A DNA stretch of 37,057 nt, taken from Clostridia bacterium (GTDB lineage: Bacteria; Bacillota; Clostridia; Oscillospirales; Acutalibacteraceae). The stretch's first letter is position 1, and each line of letters starts with the position of its first letter. Below, one piece after another: positions 15,753 through 25,136 of the stretch. A program made the position numbers and the translations under genes. The notes under the pieces were generated by a model. The model was given only the letters and a program-made list of their open reading frames with translations, had not been told where the DNA came from and did not search any database. Where the stretch lies: NCBI GenBank assembly GCA_017937865.1, contig JAGBCU010000043.1, positions 1-37,057 of the forward strand, in the 5' to 3' direction.

Positions 15753-16872
15753 AATTAAAAGAGTTTTTCTTATCGTCCTTGACAGCTGCGGTATAGGTAA
15801 CGCTCCCGACAGTAAAGATTTTGACGATGAGGGTGCAAATACTTTTCTTACTATTTCAAAATCAGATAAATTTAATATTGATACTCTTACTTCAATCGGC
15901 TTTACTCATATTGACGGGCTTTCTTACCTTAATAAAGGCGAGCTAAAAAGCAAGGTAGCAAGGCTTACCGAAAAATCAAAGGGTAAGGATACTACTATCG
16001 GTCATTGGGAAATTGCAGGCGTTGTTTCAGAGAAGCCCTTGCCCGTTTTCCCCGATGGCTTTCCACAAGAAATTTTAGAAGAGCTTTCACGAAAAACGGG
16101 TAGAGGTGTGCTTTGCAATAAAGCATATTCAGGCACGGAGGTTATAAAAGACTACGGTGAAGAGCATCTGAAAACGGGTAGCCTTATAGTTTATACCTCT
16201 GCTGATAGCGTTTTTCAGATTGCCGCCCACGAAAGCATTGTGCCACCTGAAAAGCTTTACGAATATTGCCGTATTGCAAGAGATATTTTAAAGGGCGATT
16301 TCGGTGTAGGCAGGGTTATTGCAAGACCCTTTGAGGGTGAATATCCTTTTAAAAGGACACCCCGAAGACACGATTTTTCATTAGAGCCACCGAAGGAAAC
16401 TATGCTTGACAGATTAAAAGAAAAAGGCTACGACGTTATAGGCGTAGGTAAAATTAACGATATTTTCGCAGGTAAAGGCTTAACGGAATTTGTTTATACC
16501 GAAAATAATACCGACGGTATGAACAAAACTTCCGACTATCAGAAAAAAGCTTTCAACGGTCTTTGCTTTGTAAATCTTGTTGATTTTGATATGCTTTACG
16601 GCCATAGAAACGATATTGACGGCTACGCAAATGCATTGACTGAGTTTGATGAATGGCTTAAGGGCTTTATTGAAAATATGAATAGTGATGACGTGCTTAT
16701 GATTACCGCGGACCACGGCTGTGACCCCGGTTTTAGAGGCACGGACCATTCAAGAGAATGTGTGCCGTTTTTAGTTTACGGCGAAAAAATCGCCCCCGAA
16801 AACGAGGGTACAATAAACGGTTACGATTATATTTCAAAATGTGTTGAAAATTTGCTTGGCACAAAAAATTGA
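15745..16872 (+). CDS. deoB: Phosphopentomutase
   Basis: 375 aa, GTG start, overlapping deoD by 8 nt. Alkaline-phosphatase superfamily metalloenzyme: VFLIVLDSCGIGNAPD near the N-terminus contains metal ligand Asp13, DTTIGHWE carries the phospho-accepting Thr region, and the C-terminal ITADHGCDPGFRGTDHSRE provides the second set of metal ligands. It converts ribose or deoxyribose 1-phosphate from DeoD and Pdp to the 5-phosphate. Length fits the family (about 390 aa). Cytoplasmic, second gene of the operon. Confidence 0.96.
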   Translation: MNKIKRVFLIVLDSCGIGNAPDSKDFDDEGANTFLTISKSDKFNIDTLTSIGFTHIDGLSYLNKGELKSKVARLTEKSKGKDTTIGHWEIAGVVSEKPLPVFPDGFPQEILEELSRKTGRGVLCNKAYSGTEVIKDYGEEHLKTGSLIVYTSADSVFQIAAHESIVPPEKLYEYCRIARDILKGDFGVGRVIARPFEGEYPFKRTPRRHDFSLEPPKETMLDRLKEKGYDVIGVGKINDIFAGKGLTEFVYTENNTDGMNKTSDYQKKAFNGLCFVNLVDFDMLYGHRNDIDGYANALTEFDEWLKGFIENMNSDDVLMITADHGCDPGFRGTDHSRECVPFLVYGEKIAPENEGTINGYDYISKCVENLLGTKN

Positions 16873-16881
16873 GGTAGAAAA

Positions 16882-17289
16882 ATGACAGATAAAGAGCTTT
16901 ATTTTGAAGCAGTAAAGGCTATGGAAAATTCATATTCACCTTATTCAAGCTGTAAGGTGGGTGCGGCTCTTCTTACGAAAAGCGGTAAGCTTTTTACGGG
17001 AACAAATATTGAAAACGCCGCCTTTGGACCTACAGTTTGTGCGGAAAGAGTTGCTGTTTTTAAGGCTGTTTCCGAGGGTGAAAGAGATTTTTTTAAAATA
17101 GCGGTTGTAGGTGGCAAAAACGGTGAAATCAACGGTATATTTGCCCCTTGCGGAGTTTGCAGGCAGGTTTTAAGAGAATTTTGCAGCGACGATTTCGAAA
17201 TCCTTTTAGGAGAAACAAAGGATAATTTCAAAAAAGTAACCTTAAAAGATTTATTACCCATTTCTTTCTCACCCGAAAACGTACAATAA
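16882..17289 (+). CDS. cdd: Cytidine deaminase
   Basis: 135 aa, the normal length of the homotetrameric class. Zinc and catalytic residues are visible: TVCAERVAVF (Cys53 and the proton-shuttling Glu55) and APCGVCRQVL (Cys90, Cys93). YSPYSSCKVGAAL and GTNIENAAFGP are the expected substrate-binding segments. It deaminates cytidine and deoxycytidine to uridine and deoxyuridine, feeding the phosphorylase encoded next. GAGGT lies upstream of the ATG; it starts 9 nt after the deoB stop. Confidence 0.96.
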   Translation: MTDKELYFEAVKAMENSYSPYSSCKVGAALLTKSGKLFTGTNIENAAFGPTVCAERVAVFKAVSEGERDFFKIAVVGGKNGEINGIFAPCGVCRQVLREFCSDDFEILLGETKDNFKKVTLKDLLPISFSPENVQ

Positions 17290-17308
17290 CTTACTTTGAG
17301 GTAAAATT

Positions 17309-18610
17309 ATGCGAATTTACGATATAATAAAAAAGAAAAGAGACGGCTTTGAGCTTTCAAGGGAAGAAATTGAGTTTTTTATAAAAGGCTACGTTGACGA
17401 CTCAATTTACGATTATCAGGCATCTGCACTTTGTATGGCAATATTCTTTAAGGGTATGACCGAAAAAGAAACGGCATACCTTACGCTTGCTATGGCAAAT
17501 TCAGGTGATACGGTTGATTTATCCCGCTTCGGTGATAAGACTGTTGACAAGCACAGCACGGGCGGAGTAGGTGACAAAACTACACTTATAGTAGCACCAA
17601 TTGTTACCTCTTTAGGCTGCGTAATGGCAAAAATGAGTGGCAGGGGCTTAGGTCATACGGGCGGTACCGTTGACAAGCTGGAAAGTATAAAAGGCTTTAA
17701 CGTTGAGCTTACACCCGAAGAATTTTTCAGTCAGGTTGAAAAAAACGGTGTGGCAGTTGTAGGTCAGTCGGGAAATTTAACCCCCGCCGATAAAAAGCTT
17801 TATGCTTTGCGTGACGTTACCGCAACGGTTGACAGTATACCTCTTATAGCTTCGAGCATTATGTCAAAAAAGCTTGCCGCAGGGTCACATACGATAGTTT
17901 TAGACGTTAAATACGGCTCGGGTGCATTTATGAAAACCGCCGAAGAGGCGGAAGTCCTTGCAACCGAAATGGTAAAAATAGGCAAAAACTGCGGTAGAAA
18001 TATGGCGGCGGTTATTACTAATATGGAAAGGCCGTTAGGTAAAAATATCGGCAACTCTCTTGAGGTTATTGAGGCTATTGAGGTCTTAAAGGGCAACGGC
18101 CCCGAGGATTTAAAAGAGGTTTGCCTTGCCCTTGCTTCTCAAATTGTTTCTCTTTGTGAGAAAATTTCAGAAAGCGAAGCAAGAGTCTTATGCGAAGATG
18201 CTTTAGCATCAGGCAAGGCTTTAGAAAAATTCAAAGAATGGATAGCCTCCCAGGGCGGTGACAGCTCCTGGATAGAAAATACCGACCTTTTCCCGAAAGC
18301 AAAATATAAATTTGAAATCAAAGCCGAAAACGACGGTTATATTTCAAAAATGGATGCGGAAAGCATCGGCATAGCCTCCGTTATCCTCGGTGCAGGCAGA
18401 GAAACAAAAGAAGATACAATAGATATGAGTGCAGGCATTGTGCTTAACAAAAAAACAGGTGATAGAATCGCAAAGGGCGATAACCTCGCAACTCTTTACA
18501 CCTGCAACGAAACCTCATTTAACTCTGCGAAAGAGAAATATTTATCTGCTTTGAAATTTTCAGAAAACTCCATAAGCGAAAAGGCTTTAATTTTCGGCAT
18601 TATAAAGTGA
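17309..18610 (+). CDS. pdp: Pyrimidine-nucleoside phosphorylase
   Basis: 433 aa, the same length as the Bacillus enzyme. The signature region [18 protein letters not shown] (about residues 80-97, phosphate-binding) is followed by [18 protein letters not shown]. The helical N-terminal domain and the C-terminal barrel-sandwich part ([22 protein letters not shown]) are both present. It cleaves uridine and thymidine to base and pentose 1-phosphate, which goes to DeoB. The start has GAGGT about 7 nt upstream and lies 19 nt after cdd. The name deoA is also used; pdp fits the length and Firmicute context. Confidence 0.95.
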   Translation: MRIYDIIKKKRDGFELSREEIEFFIKGYVDDSIYDYQASALCMAIFFKGMTEKETAYLTLAMANSGDTVDLSRFGDKTVDKHSTGGVGDKTTLIVAPIVTSLGCVMAKMSGRGLGHTGGTVDKLESIKGFNVELTPEEFFSQVEKNGVAVVGQSGNLTPADKKLYALRDVTATVDSIPLIASSIMSKKLAAGSHTIVLDVKYGSGAFMKTAEEAEVLATEMVKIGKNCGRNMAAVITNMERPLGKNIGNSLEVIEAIEVLKGNGPEDLKEVCLALASQIVSLCEKISESEARVLCEDALASGKALEKFKEWIASQGGDSSWIENTDLFPKAKYKFEIKAENDGYISKMDAESIGIASVILGAGRETKEDTIDMSAGIVLNKKTGDRIAKGDNLATLYTCNETSFNSAKEKYLSALKFSENSISEKALIFGIIK

Positions 18611-18638
18611 TAGAAATTGAAATTATCGGGAGCATAAT

Positions 18639-19337
18639 ATGAAAAAATTCTTTGAAAAATATGAAACGTTTTTTTGCATATTTCTGATTGTTTTATATCT
18701 TGTAACAAACTCATTGTGCTTACAAGGCTTCGGGTCTAACGATTATAGAACGGCTATTGTCAATACTCTTTTATCGCTTGGGCTGATAGCCTTGATGATA
18801 ATCTTAAAAAGAACCTCATATTACGGCTTAACAAGGGTAAAAGACCCGAAAAAGTATTTGTTTTTTGTACCCTTGATATTGATTGTTTCGGTTAATATAT
18901 GGAACGGAATTAATATAAATCACAGATACAGTGAAATAATATTTCACACTATTATTATGCTGAACGTGGGCTTTATAGAGGAAGTCATTTTCCGAGGCTT
19001 TTTATTTAAAATGATGGCAAAGGATAACGTAAAGCTTGCAATAGCAGTCAGCACAATTACCTTCGGTATAGGTCATATCCTTAATTTATTTAACGGTGCA
19101 GAGGTTTTACCGACCTTATTGCAAATAGGCTATGCTACAGCATTAGGCTATCTTTTTGTGATTATATTTTATAAAAGCAAATCCCTTGTGCCGTGTATAA
19201 TCGCCCATTCCGTTAACAATTCTCTTTCAATATTCAACGTAGAAAACAAGCTTTCCCTTTACGTTATACCCATTTTTCTGATGATAGTTCCCACCTTGTA
19301 TGCGATATACATAAATAAAACTGTAAAAGAAGCATAG
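18639..19337 (+). CDS. CPBP-family intramembrane metalloprotease
   Basis: 232 aa with about seven hydrophobic segments. The CPBP (Abi/CAAX protease) motifs are intact: EEVIFR (Glu114, Glu115, Arg119), FGIGH (Phe142, His146) and HSVNN (His190, Asn194). These imply an active membrane-embedded zinc protease. Substrates in bacteria are mostly unknown; some relatives give bacteriocin self-immunity. CGGGAG lies before the ATG. It is only 28 nt after pdp and on the same strand, so it is probably transcribed with the nucleoside operon, although a functional link is not evident. Confidence 0.88.
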   Translation: MKKFFEKYETFFCIFLIVLYLVTNSLCLQGFGSNDYRTAIVNTLLSLGLIALMIILKRTSYYGLTRVKDPKKYLFFVPLILIVSVNIWNGININHRYSEIIFHTIIMLNVGFIEEVIFRGFLFKMMAKDNVKLAIAVSTITFGIGHILNLFNGAEVLPTLLQIGYATALGYLFVIIFYKSKSLVPCIIAHSVNNSLSIFNVENKLSLYVIPIFLMIVPTLYAIYINKTVKEA

Positions 19338-19390
19338 GTTACCCAAAATTATGGGAATCTTAAAGCAAATAATATAAATTAATGTCAAAA

Positions 19391-19426
19391 AACATCACCC
19401 CGACAGACTTTAAAGTCTGTCGGGGT
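19391..19426. terminator. Strong terminator between the CPBP and GH3 genes
   Basis: A perfect 13-bp stem (ACCCCGACAGACT at 19397-19409 with AGTCTGTCGGGGT at 19414-19426, loop TTAA). On the minus strand it is followed by GATGTTTTTT, a good signal for the GH3 gene. On the plus strand the T-run is weaker. Confidence 0.85.
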
Positions 19427-19441
19427 AATTTCAAATTAACT

Positions 19442-21877
19442 TTAAATCTTCATAAGATTCGGGATGCCTTTGATAACTGAGGGGATTGCTTTAACAATCA
19501 TAACTGTAACACCTCTTACGAGAGGCTTCTTGTCGTTAAGAATGTCAAGAAGCTGTTCAGCCATTTTAGGACTGAAAATGCCGAAGCTCATTGAGATAAG
19601 GTTTTTGATGGGTAACTGTAAAGCGATACCAGAAGCCATACTGCTTTCGCCAACAAGCTTTTTGATAAGGCCAACGATTTTAGCACCGTTTTTACCTGCT
19701 GCTGAATCTTCAATTGTGTTAACAAGTGTAAGATTGGGGTATGCCTTGATTTCGCGAGGAGGAAGAGCTCTGCCGAGAACGGAAACGAATTCCTCGTCTG
19801 TGATATCCGTAATATCAGCTGTGTAATATTTAGCGGCTGTTGCTCTGTAATCGGGGATTACTGCTTCAACGGTTGATTCAACGTTAAGCTCTGCAGTAAG
19901 CTTAATATCACGGCTTGAAGCACCAACGTTAATTGTAAATTTACCGCTTTCAACGTGCCAATCGTGGATATTTACGTTGTAGTAAGCAAATGAGCGTTTG
20001 TCAAGCTCGATTGAAATCTCTTTTTCTTCGCCTGCTTTAAGGAATACCTTCTTGAAGCCTTTAAGCTCCTGCTTGGGTCTGAAGATTGTGCTTTCGTTAT
20101 CGGTTACGTAAACCTGAGCAACCTCTGCACCGTCAACGTCGCTGACGTTTTTAATCTTAAATGAAACTGTTACCTTGTCAGTATCTTTAATTGAATCAGC
20201 TGAAAGCTTAATATCAGAGTATTCAAAGCTTGAATATGAAAGACCGTAGCCGAAGGGGAAGAGAACGTTTTTCTCTGCTGTGTCATAGTATCTGTAGCCA
20301 ACGAAAACGCTTTCCTTGTATTCAACTGAAGCTGTGTAACCGGGGTAATAGTTGTAAGAGGGGTTGTCAGAAAGTGCAAGAGGATATGTTTCAGCGAGCT
20401 TACCTGAGGGGTTAACGTCACCGAAGAGGATATCCGCTGCAGCACTGCCTGAAGCCTCACCGCCGAGGATAAGGTTAAGAATACCCTTTGCCTTATCTGC
20501 CCAAGGCATTTCAACTGCTGAACCGCCTGAAAGAGCAACGATAACGTTTTCGTTTACTGCGCTAACTGCTTCAACGAGCTTAATGTGAAGAGGGGGAATA
20601 CCGAGATGACGACGGTCGAAGCCCTCTGACTCAAACTCTTCTGTAAGACCGATAAAGAGAATTACTGCATCCTTACCCTTTGCTGCTTCAACTGCTTCTG
20701 CAATAAATGCATCATCAGAAATTTTATTTTTCTTTGCAGTTGAGTAGCCGGGAGCATAAGTAACCTTTGCACCCTTAGCAACGATTTCATCATAAGCACA
20801 GTCAACCTTGATAGCGTTAACAAGAGAAGAGCCTGCACCCTGATAACGGGGCTTTTTAGCCATTTCGCCGATAACTGCAACGCTTGCATCCTTTTTAAGA
20901 GGAAGAATATTGCCTTCGTTTTTAAGAAGCACCATACACTGAGAAGCGATTTCGCGGGCTTTCTTATGGTGAGCATCTTTATCGTATGTATAATCGCCGA
21001 GAACGTTTTTAGCACGCATAATAACGTGAAGCACGTTATCAACCATTTTATCAAGATATTCTTCGGGAATTCTGCCGTCCTTAACTGCTTCAACAATCTG
21101 AGCGTTGCCAAGGCCGTTTGAGGTAGGCATTTCAAGCTCCTGACCTGCTAAAAGACCTGCAACTCTGTCGTTTTCTGCACCCCAGTCAGTAACAATCATA
21201 CCCTCGTAGCCCCATTCGTCACGAAGAACGTCTGTAAGGAGCCATTTGTTTTCTGCGCAGTATGTACCGTTAAGACGGTTGTAAGCATTCATTATTGTCC
21301 AGGGCTGAGCCTGTTTAACTGTTTTTTCGAAAGAAGTAAGATAAATTTCTCTTAATGCACGCTCGTCAATAACGCTGTCGCAGGTCATACGTCTTGTTTC
21401 CTGGTTGTTACCTGCAAAGTGCTTGAGAGATGTGCCGATTCCCTTTGACTGAACACCGTTTACGAATGCAGCTGAAATTTCACCTGCAAGGTAGGGGTCT
21501 TCAGAGAAGTATTCAAAGTTTCTTCCGCAAAGGGGAGAACGCTTGATGTTAGTTCCGGGTCCTAAAAGAACGCTGACCTGCTCTTTAAGACATTCTTCGC
21601 CGAGAAGAACACCCATTTCGTAAATAAGGTCGGGGTCCCATGAGCAAGCGGTTGTAGCCGCAGTAGGATAACAAATAGCGGGAACACCCTTAAGGCTTGT
21701 TGCCTGCTCCTTATCCATTTTTTCAGCACGTTTTCTGATACCGTGAGGGCCGTCAGTCCACATAATAACGGGGATACCTAATTTTTCGATACCGACTGTA
21801 TGCCAGTAGTCAAGACCTGAACAGAAGCTTGCCTTCTCTTCAAGAGTCATTTGTTTAATGAGTTCTGCGTATTTCAT
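19442..21877 (-). CDS. Beta-glucosidase-type glycoside hydrolase family 3
   Basis: 811 aa, no signal peptide. N-terminal (beta/alpha)8 domain with WTDGPHGIR, GTNIKRSPLCGRNFEYFSED, LKHFAGNNQE and the nucleophile motif MIVTDWGA (Asp231). The alpha/beta sandwich domain follows with GLTEEFESEGFDR, the region that usually supplies the acid/base Glu. Next is a fibronectin-III-like domain (GAEVAQVYV...FKKVFLKAGE). Beyond about residue 690 there is an extra segment of roughly 120 residues with hydrophobic helices (IALQLPIKNLISMSFGIF) not found in standard family members. ATG 21877 follows GGAGG. It divides from the GH106-like gene across a shared promoter region. Expected to hydrolyse beta-glucosides or xylosides in the cytoplasm. 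Confidence 0.93.
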   Translation of the reverse strand: MKYAELIKQMTLEEKASFCSGLDYWHTVGIEKLGIPVIMWTDGPHGIRKRAEKMDKEQATSLKGVPAICYPTAATTACSWDPDLIYEMGVLLGEECLKEQVSVLLGPGTNIKRSPLCGRNFEYFSEDPYLAGEISAAFVNGVQSKGIGTSLKHFAGNNQETRRMTCDSVIDERALREIYLTSFEKTVKQAQPWTIMNAYNRLNGTYCAENKWLLTDVLRDEWGYEGMIVTDWGAENDRVAGLLAGQELEMPTSNGLGNAQIVEAVKDGRIPEEYLDKMVDNVLHVIMRAKNVLGDYTYDKDAHHKKAREIASQCMVLLKNEGNILPLKKDASVAVIGEMAKKPRYQGAGSSLVNAIKVDCAYDEIVAKGAKVTYAPGYSTAKKNKISDDAFIAEAVEAAKGKDAVILFIGLTEEFESEGFDRRHLGIPPLHIKLVEAVSAVNENVIVALSGGSAVEMPWADKAKGILNLILGGEASGSAAADILFGDVNPSGKLAETYPLALSDNPSYNYYPGYTASVEYKESVFVGYRYYDTAEKNVLFPFGYGLSYSSFEYSDIKLSADSIKDTDKVTVSFKIKNVSDVDGAEVAQVYVTDNESTIFRPKQELKGFKKVFLKAGEEKEISIELDKRSFAYYNVNIHDWHVESGKFTINVGASSRDIKLTAELNVESTVEAVIPDYRATAAKYYTADITDITDEEFVSVLGRALPPREIKAYPNLTLVNTIEDSAAGKNGAKIVGLIKKLVGESSMASGIALQLPIKNLISMSFGIFSPKMAEQLLDILNDKKPLVRGVTVMIVKAIPSVIKGIPNLMKI

Positions 21878-21924
21878 ACCTTACCTCCGTCTAATAATTT
21901 AGTAAAATAACATTATACACATTT

Positions 21925-21953
21925 ATAATATCATACAAAATATACCATTTCAA
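21925..21953 (-). promoter_or_regulatory. Promoter of the GH3 gene
   Basis: Minus-strand TTGAAA (21953-21948) and TATTAT (21930-21925), spacer 17 nt. The leader is about 40 nt. Confidence 0.7.
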
Positions 21954-21976
21954 GAGTTATTTATTTGTTATGTATG

Positions 21977-22005
21977 TTGATTTTGATTGTTTGCTATGAT
22001 AAAAT
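21977..22005 (+). promoter_or_regulatory. Promoter of the GH106-like gene
   Basis: TTGATT (21977-21982) and TAAAAT (22000-22005), spacer 17 nt. It lies back to back with the GH3 promoter, 24 nt away, so one regulator could control both genes. Confidence 0.6.
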
Positions 22006-22035
22006 TTACCTAACCTTAATTTTCGGGAGGTAGTT

Positions 22036-25000
22036 ATGCTTTACAAGAAAAATTCAACCCCGTCATTAAACGACGGGTTATTTAAAAACCCTACCAGCGA
22101 GTACAGAGGCACACCCTTCTGGGCTTGGAATAATATGCTTACCGCTGAAGAGCTTCAAAGACAGATTGACGTTTTCAAGGAAATGGGCCTTGGCGGCTTT
22201 CATATGCATGTAAGAACAGGTCTTAAAAACAAATATTTAAGCGATGAATATATGGAGCTTGTTAAGACTTGCGTCGAAAAGGCTAAAAAGGAAGATATGC
22301 TTGCATGGCTTTACGATGAAGACAGATGGCCTTCCGGTGCGGCAGGCGGTCTTGTTACCTGCGATGAAAGATTCAGAGCAAGAAGTCTTCTTTTTACAAC
22401 AAATTTAAACGGTGAGGCTTACCGCTTTGGTGACCCGTCACGCTCTGAAGCTTCAAGAAGCGGAAACGGTGCTTTACTTGCTTGCTACGACGTTATTCTT
22501 GATAAAGACGGGTATCTTGAGTCTTATAAAAGAATAAATGCAGGTGATGAAGCAGAGGGTACAAAGTGGTATGCTCTTTTAGAGATTTACAGTCCGAATA
22601 GCTGGCATAATGACCAGACATATCTTGATACTCTCAATAAGGATGCTATTGAAAGATTTATTGAGGTAACTCACGAGAAATATAAAGATAAGGTTGGCTA
22701 CGAGTTTGATAAAACCGTTCCTGCTATTTTTACAGACGAGCCTCAGTTTACAAGAAAACAGGTCTTTGAAAATTCATTTGACAAAGATGACGTGTTTATG
22801 CCTTGGACAGATAAAGTTCCCGAGCTTTACGAAAAGGCTTACGGTGCAGATATTTTTGAAACGCTTCCCGAAATTTTCTGGGATTTACCAAAGAGTGCAC
22901 CCTCAATTCACCGTTACCGTTACCACGATTTTATTGCCGAGTTATTTGCACAGTCTTTTGCTGATACCGTAGGCTCTTGGTGCGGTGAAAACGGTATTGC
23001 TCTTACGGGTCATATGATGGAAGAGCCTACCTTACATAGTCAGACCGCCGCTTTAGGTGAAGCTATGAGGTCTTACAGAAGCTTTCAGCTTCCCGGCATA
23101 GATTTACTTTGTAACAGTCACGAATTTACAACTGCAAAGCAGGCACAGTCTGCGGCACATCAGTTCGGTTATGAGGGCGTTCTTTCAGAGCTTTACGGCG
23201 TTACCGGTTGGGATTGCGATTTCAGAACCTATAAGCATCAGGGCGACTGGCAGGCGGCTCTCGGTATTACCATAAGAGTACCTCATCTTTCCTGGTACGC
23301 TATGGCAGGTGAAGCAAAGCGTGACTACCCTGCATCAATCTCTTATCAATCCCCGTGGTATAAAGAGTACAACGCAATCGAAGACCATTTCGCAAGAGTT
23401 AATACAGCTCTTACAAGAGGTAAGCCCGTGGTTAAGGTTGGCGTTATTCACCCCGTTGAAAGCTTCTGGCTTCATTGGGGACCAAACGATAAATCTAACA
23501 TTTTCCGTGACGGTATTGACGAAAAATTCCTTGATCTCACAAAGTGGCTTCTTGAGGGTAGCATTGACTTTGACTTTATTTCAGAATCACTTTTACCAAC
23601 TCTTTGCGAAAAGGGTACTGCACCCTTAAAGGTTGGTAAAATGGAATACGATACAATTATCGTGCCCGGTTGCGAAACCCTTCGTTCTTCTACTCTTGAA
23701 AGACTTGAAGAGTTCCGTAAAAACGGTGGCAGACTTCTTTTCTTGGGTGAAGCCCCTGCACTTTGCGATGCTGTTGTAAGCGATAGGGGTAAAAAGCTTT
23801 ACGATATTTCCGAAAAAGCCGATTACACCCGTTCTGCAACTATTACCGCAATGGAAAAAGACAAACTGGTAACCATTCGTAGCTACGACGGCACTCTTAC
23901 CGATAACCTTATTTATCAGCTCCGTCAGGATGAAGATTGCAAATGGCTTTTCATTTGCTATGATAAAGAGCCCTACAACAAGGATGTTGAAAGAGGAGAT
24001 TATGTAAAAATAACTGTTGAGGGTGAATATTCAGTATTGACCTACAATACTGAAAACGGCAATATATATCCCGCAGTATTCACAACTGAAAACGGCAAAA
24101 CAGTTATTGACGAGCATACCTACGGTTACGATTCAAGGCTTTATAAGCTTGTTAAAGCGGGCGAGGTAGAGTCTGCTGAAAAAAATGATAAAGAGACTTT
24201 GAAGTCTGTTTTGGCGTCAGGTCTTGTTGATTATGAGCTTTCAGAGGAAAATATTCTTCTTCTTGATATGGCAGAATTCAAAATAGAGGGTGAAGAAGAG
24301 TTTTCACCTGCTGAAGAAATTCTTCGTCTTGACAATATCTGCCGTGAAAGATTAGGTCTTAAGGAGAGAGGCGGAGCCGTTGTTCAGCCTTGGGTTTACG
24401 GTGAACAGCCTCACGTAAGCAAGGTAACTCTTAAATACACCTTTAACAGTGAAATTGATTACAGCGGTGCTTTCCTTGCTCTTGAGGATGCAAAGGATGC
24501 AGAAATCGTTTTCAACGGTGAAAAAGTACCGTCAGAAATTAAGGGAACTTACGTTGATATTTCTATTTTCAAGATTGCTTTACCCGATATCAAAAAGGGT
24601 GAAAATGTTTTAGAGATTACCTATCCCTTCGGTCCCTCTGCAAACCTTGAGTCAGTATATATTCTCGGTTATTTCGGTGTAAAGGTAGCGGGCAGATATG
24701 CTTCAATTACGTCACTTCCCGAGAAGCTTGCTTTCGGCTCAGCTCTTTCGCAAGGACTTCCTTTCTACAGCGGTGCAATTACTTATAAAATACCCGTTAA
24801 ATCAGAAAACGGAAAAATTAAGGTTAGCGCTTCTGATTACCGCGGAGCACTTATAAGCGTTGAGCTTGACGGCGAGAAAAAAGGTAATATAATTTACCCG
24901 CCCTACGAGCTTGAAATAAAAGACGTTGTCGATGGAGAACATACCATAGGCTTGAAGCTTTACATTCACCGTTACAACTCAATGGGCCCCGTTCATCTTG

Positions 25001-25119
25001 TAGACGTTTTAGAAAGCTGGCACGGCCCTGATGCTTGGAGAAGCGAGGGCATAAACTGGAGCTACGAATACGTTTTAAGAACAACAGGTATCCTCAAAGC
25101 ACCGGATATAATTAAATAA
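22036..25119 (+). CDS. Large cytoplasmic glycosidase, GH106-like (alpha-L-rhamnosidase-type)
   Basis: 1027 aa, no signal peptide; CGGGAGGT lies before the ATG. The catalytic half resembles Glyco_hydro_106: RGTPFWAWNN at 24-33, GGFHMHVRTGL, YDEDRWPSGAAGG at 93-105, FTDEPQF near 235, LTGHMMEEP and LSELYG further on, with acidic residues placed as in that family. A flavodoxin-like amidotransferase-type segment follows (YDTIIVPGCETLRSSTLERLEEF). The C-terminal part is beta-sandwich-like, resembling GH2 sugar-binding domains. GH106 enzymes cleave alpha-L-rhamnosides. Assignment to GH106 rather than a sister clade is from motif memory. It diverges from GH3 and is followed within 20 nt by repeat element B. 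Confidence 0.75.
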   Translation: MLYKKNSTPSLNDGLFKNPTSEYRGTPFWAWNNMLTAEELQRQIDVFKEMGLGGFHMHVRTGLKNKYLSDEYMELVKTCVEKAKKEDMLAWLYDEDRWPSGAAGGLVTCDERFRARSLLFTTNLNGEAYRFGDPSRSEASRSGNGALLACYDVILDKDGYLESYKRINAGDEAEGTKWYALLEIYSPNSWHNDQTYLDTLNKDAIERFIEVTHEKYKDKVGYEFDKTVPAIFTDEPQFTRKQVFENSFDKDDVFMPWTDKVPELYEKAYGADIFETLPEIFWDLPKSAPSIHRYRYHDFIAELFAQSFADTVGSWCGENGIALTGHMMEEPTLHSQTAALGEAMRSYRSFQLPGIDLLCNSHEFTTAKQAQSAAHQFGYEGVLSELYGVTGWDCDFRTYKHQGDWQAALGITIRVPHLSWYAMAGEAKRDYPASISYQSPWYKEYNAIEDHFARVNTALTRGKPVVKVGVIHPVESFWLHWGPNDKSNIFRDGIDEKFLDLTKWLLEGSIDFDFISESLLPTLCEKGTAPLKVGKMEYDTIIVPGCETLRSSTLERLEEFRKNGGRLLFLGEAPALCDAVVSDRGKKLYDISEKADYTRSATITAMEKDKLVTIRSYDGTLTDNLIYQLRQDEDCKWLFICYDKEPYNKDVERGDYVKITVEGEYSVLTYNTENGNIYPAVFTTENGKTVIDEHTYGYDSRLYKLVKAGEVESAEKNDKETLKSVLASGLVDYELSEENILLLDMAEFKIEGEEEFSPAEEILRLDNICRERLGLKERGGAVVQPWVYGEQPHVSKVTLKYTFNSEIDYSGAFLALEDAKDAEIVFNGEKVPSEIKGTYVDISIFKIALPDIKKGENVLEITYPFGPSANLESVYILGYFGVKVAGRYASITSLPEKLAFGSALSQGLPFYSGAITYKIPVKSENGKIKVSASDYRGALISVELDGEKKGNIIYPPYELEIKDVVDGEHTIGLKLYIHRYNSMGPVHLVDVLESWHGPDAWRSEGINWSYEYVLRTTGILKAPDIIK

Positions 25120-25136
25120 TAAAGAATAATAAAGCG

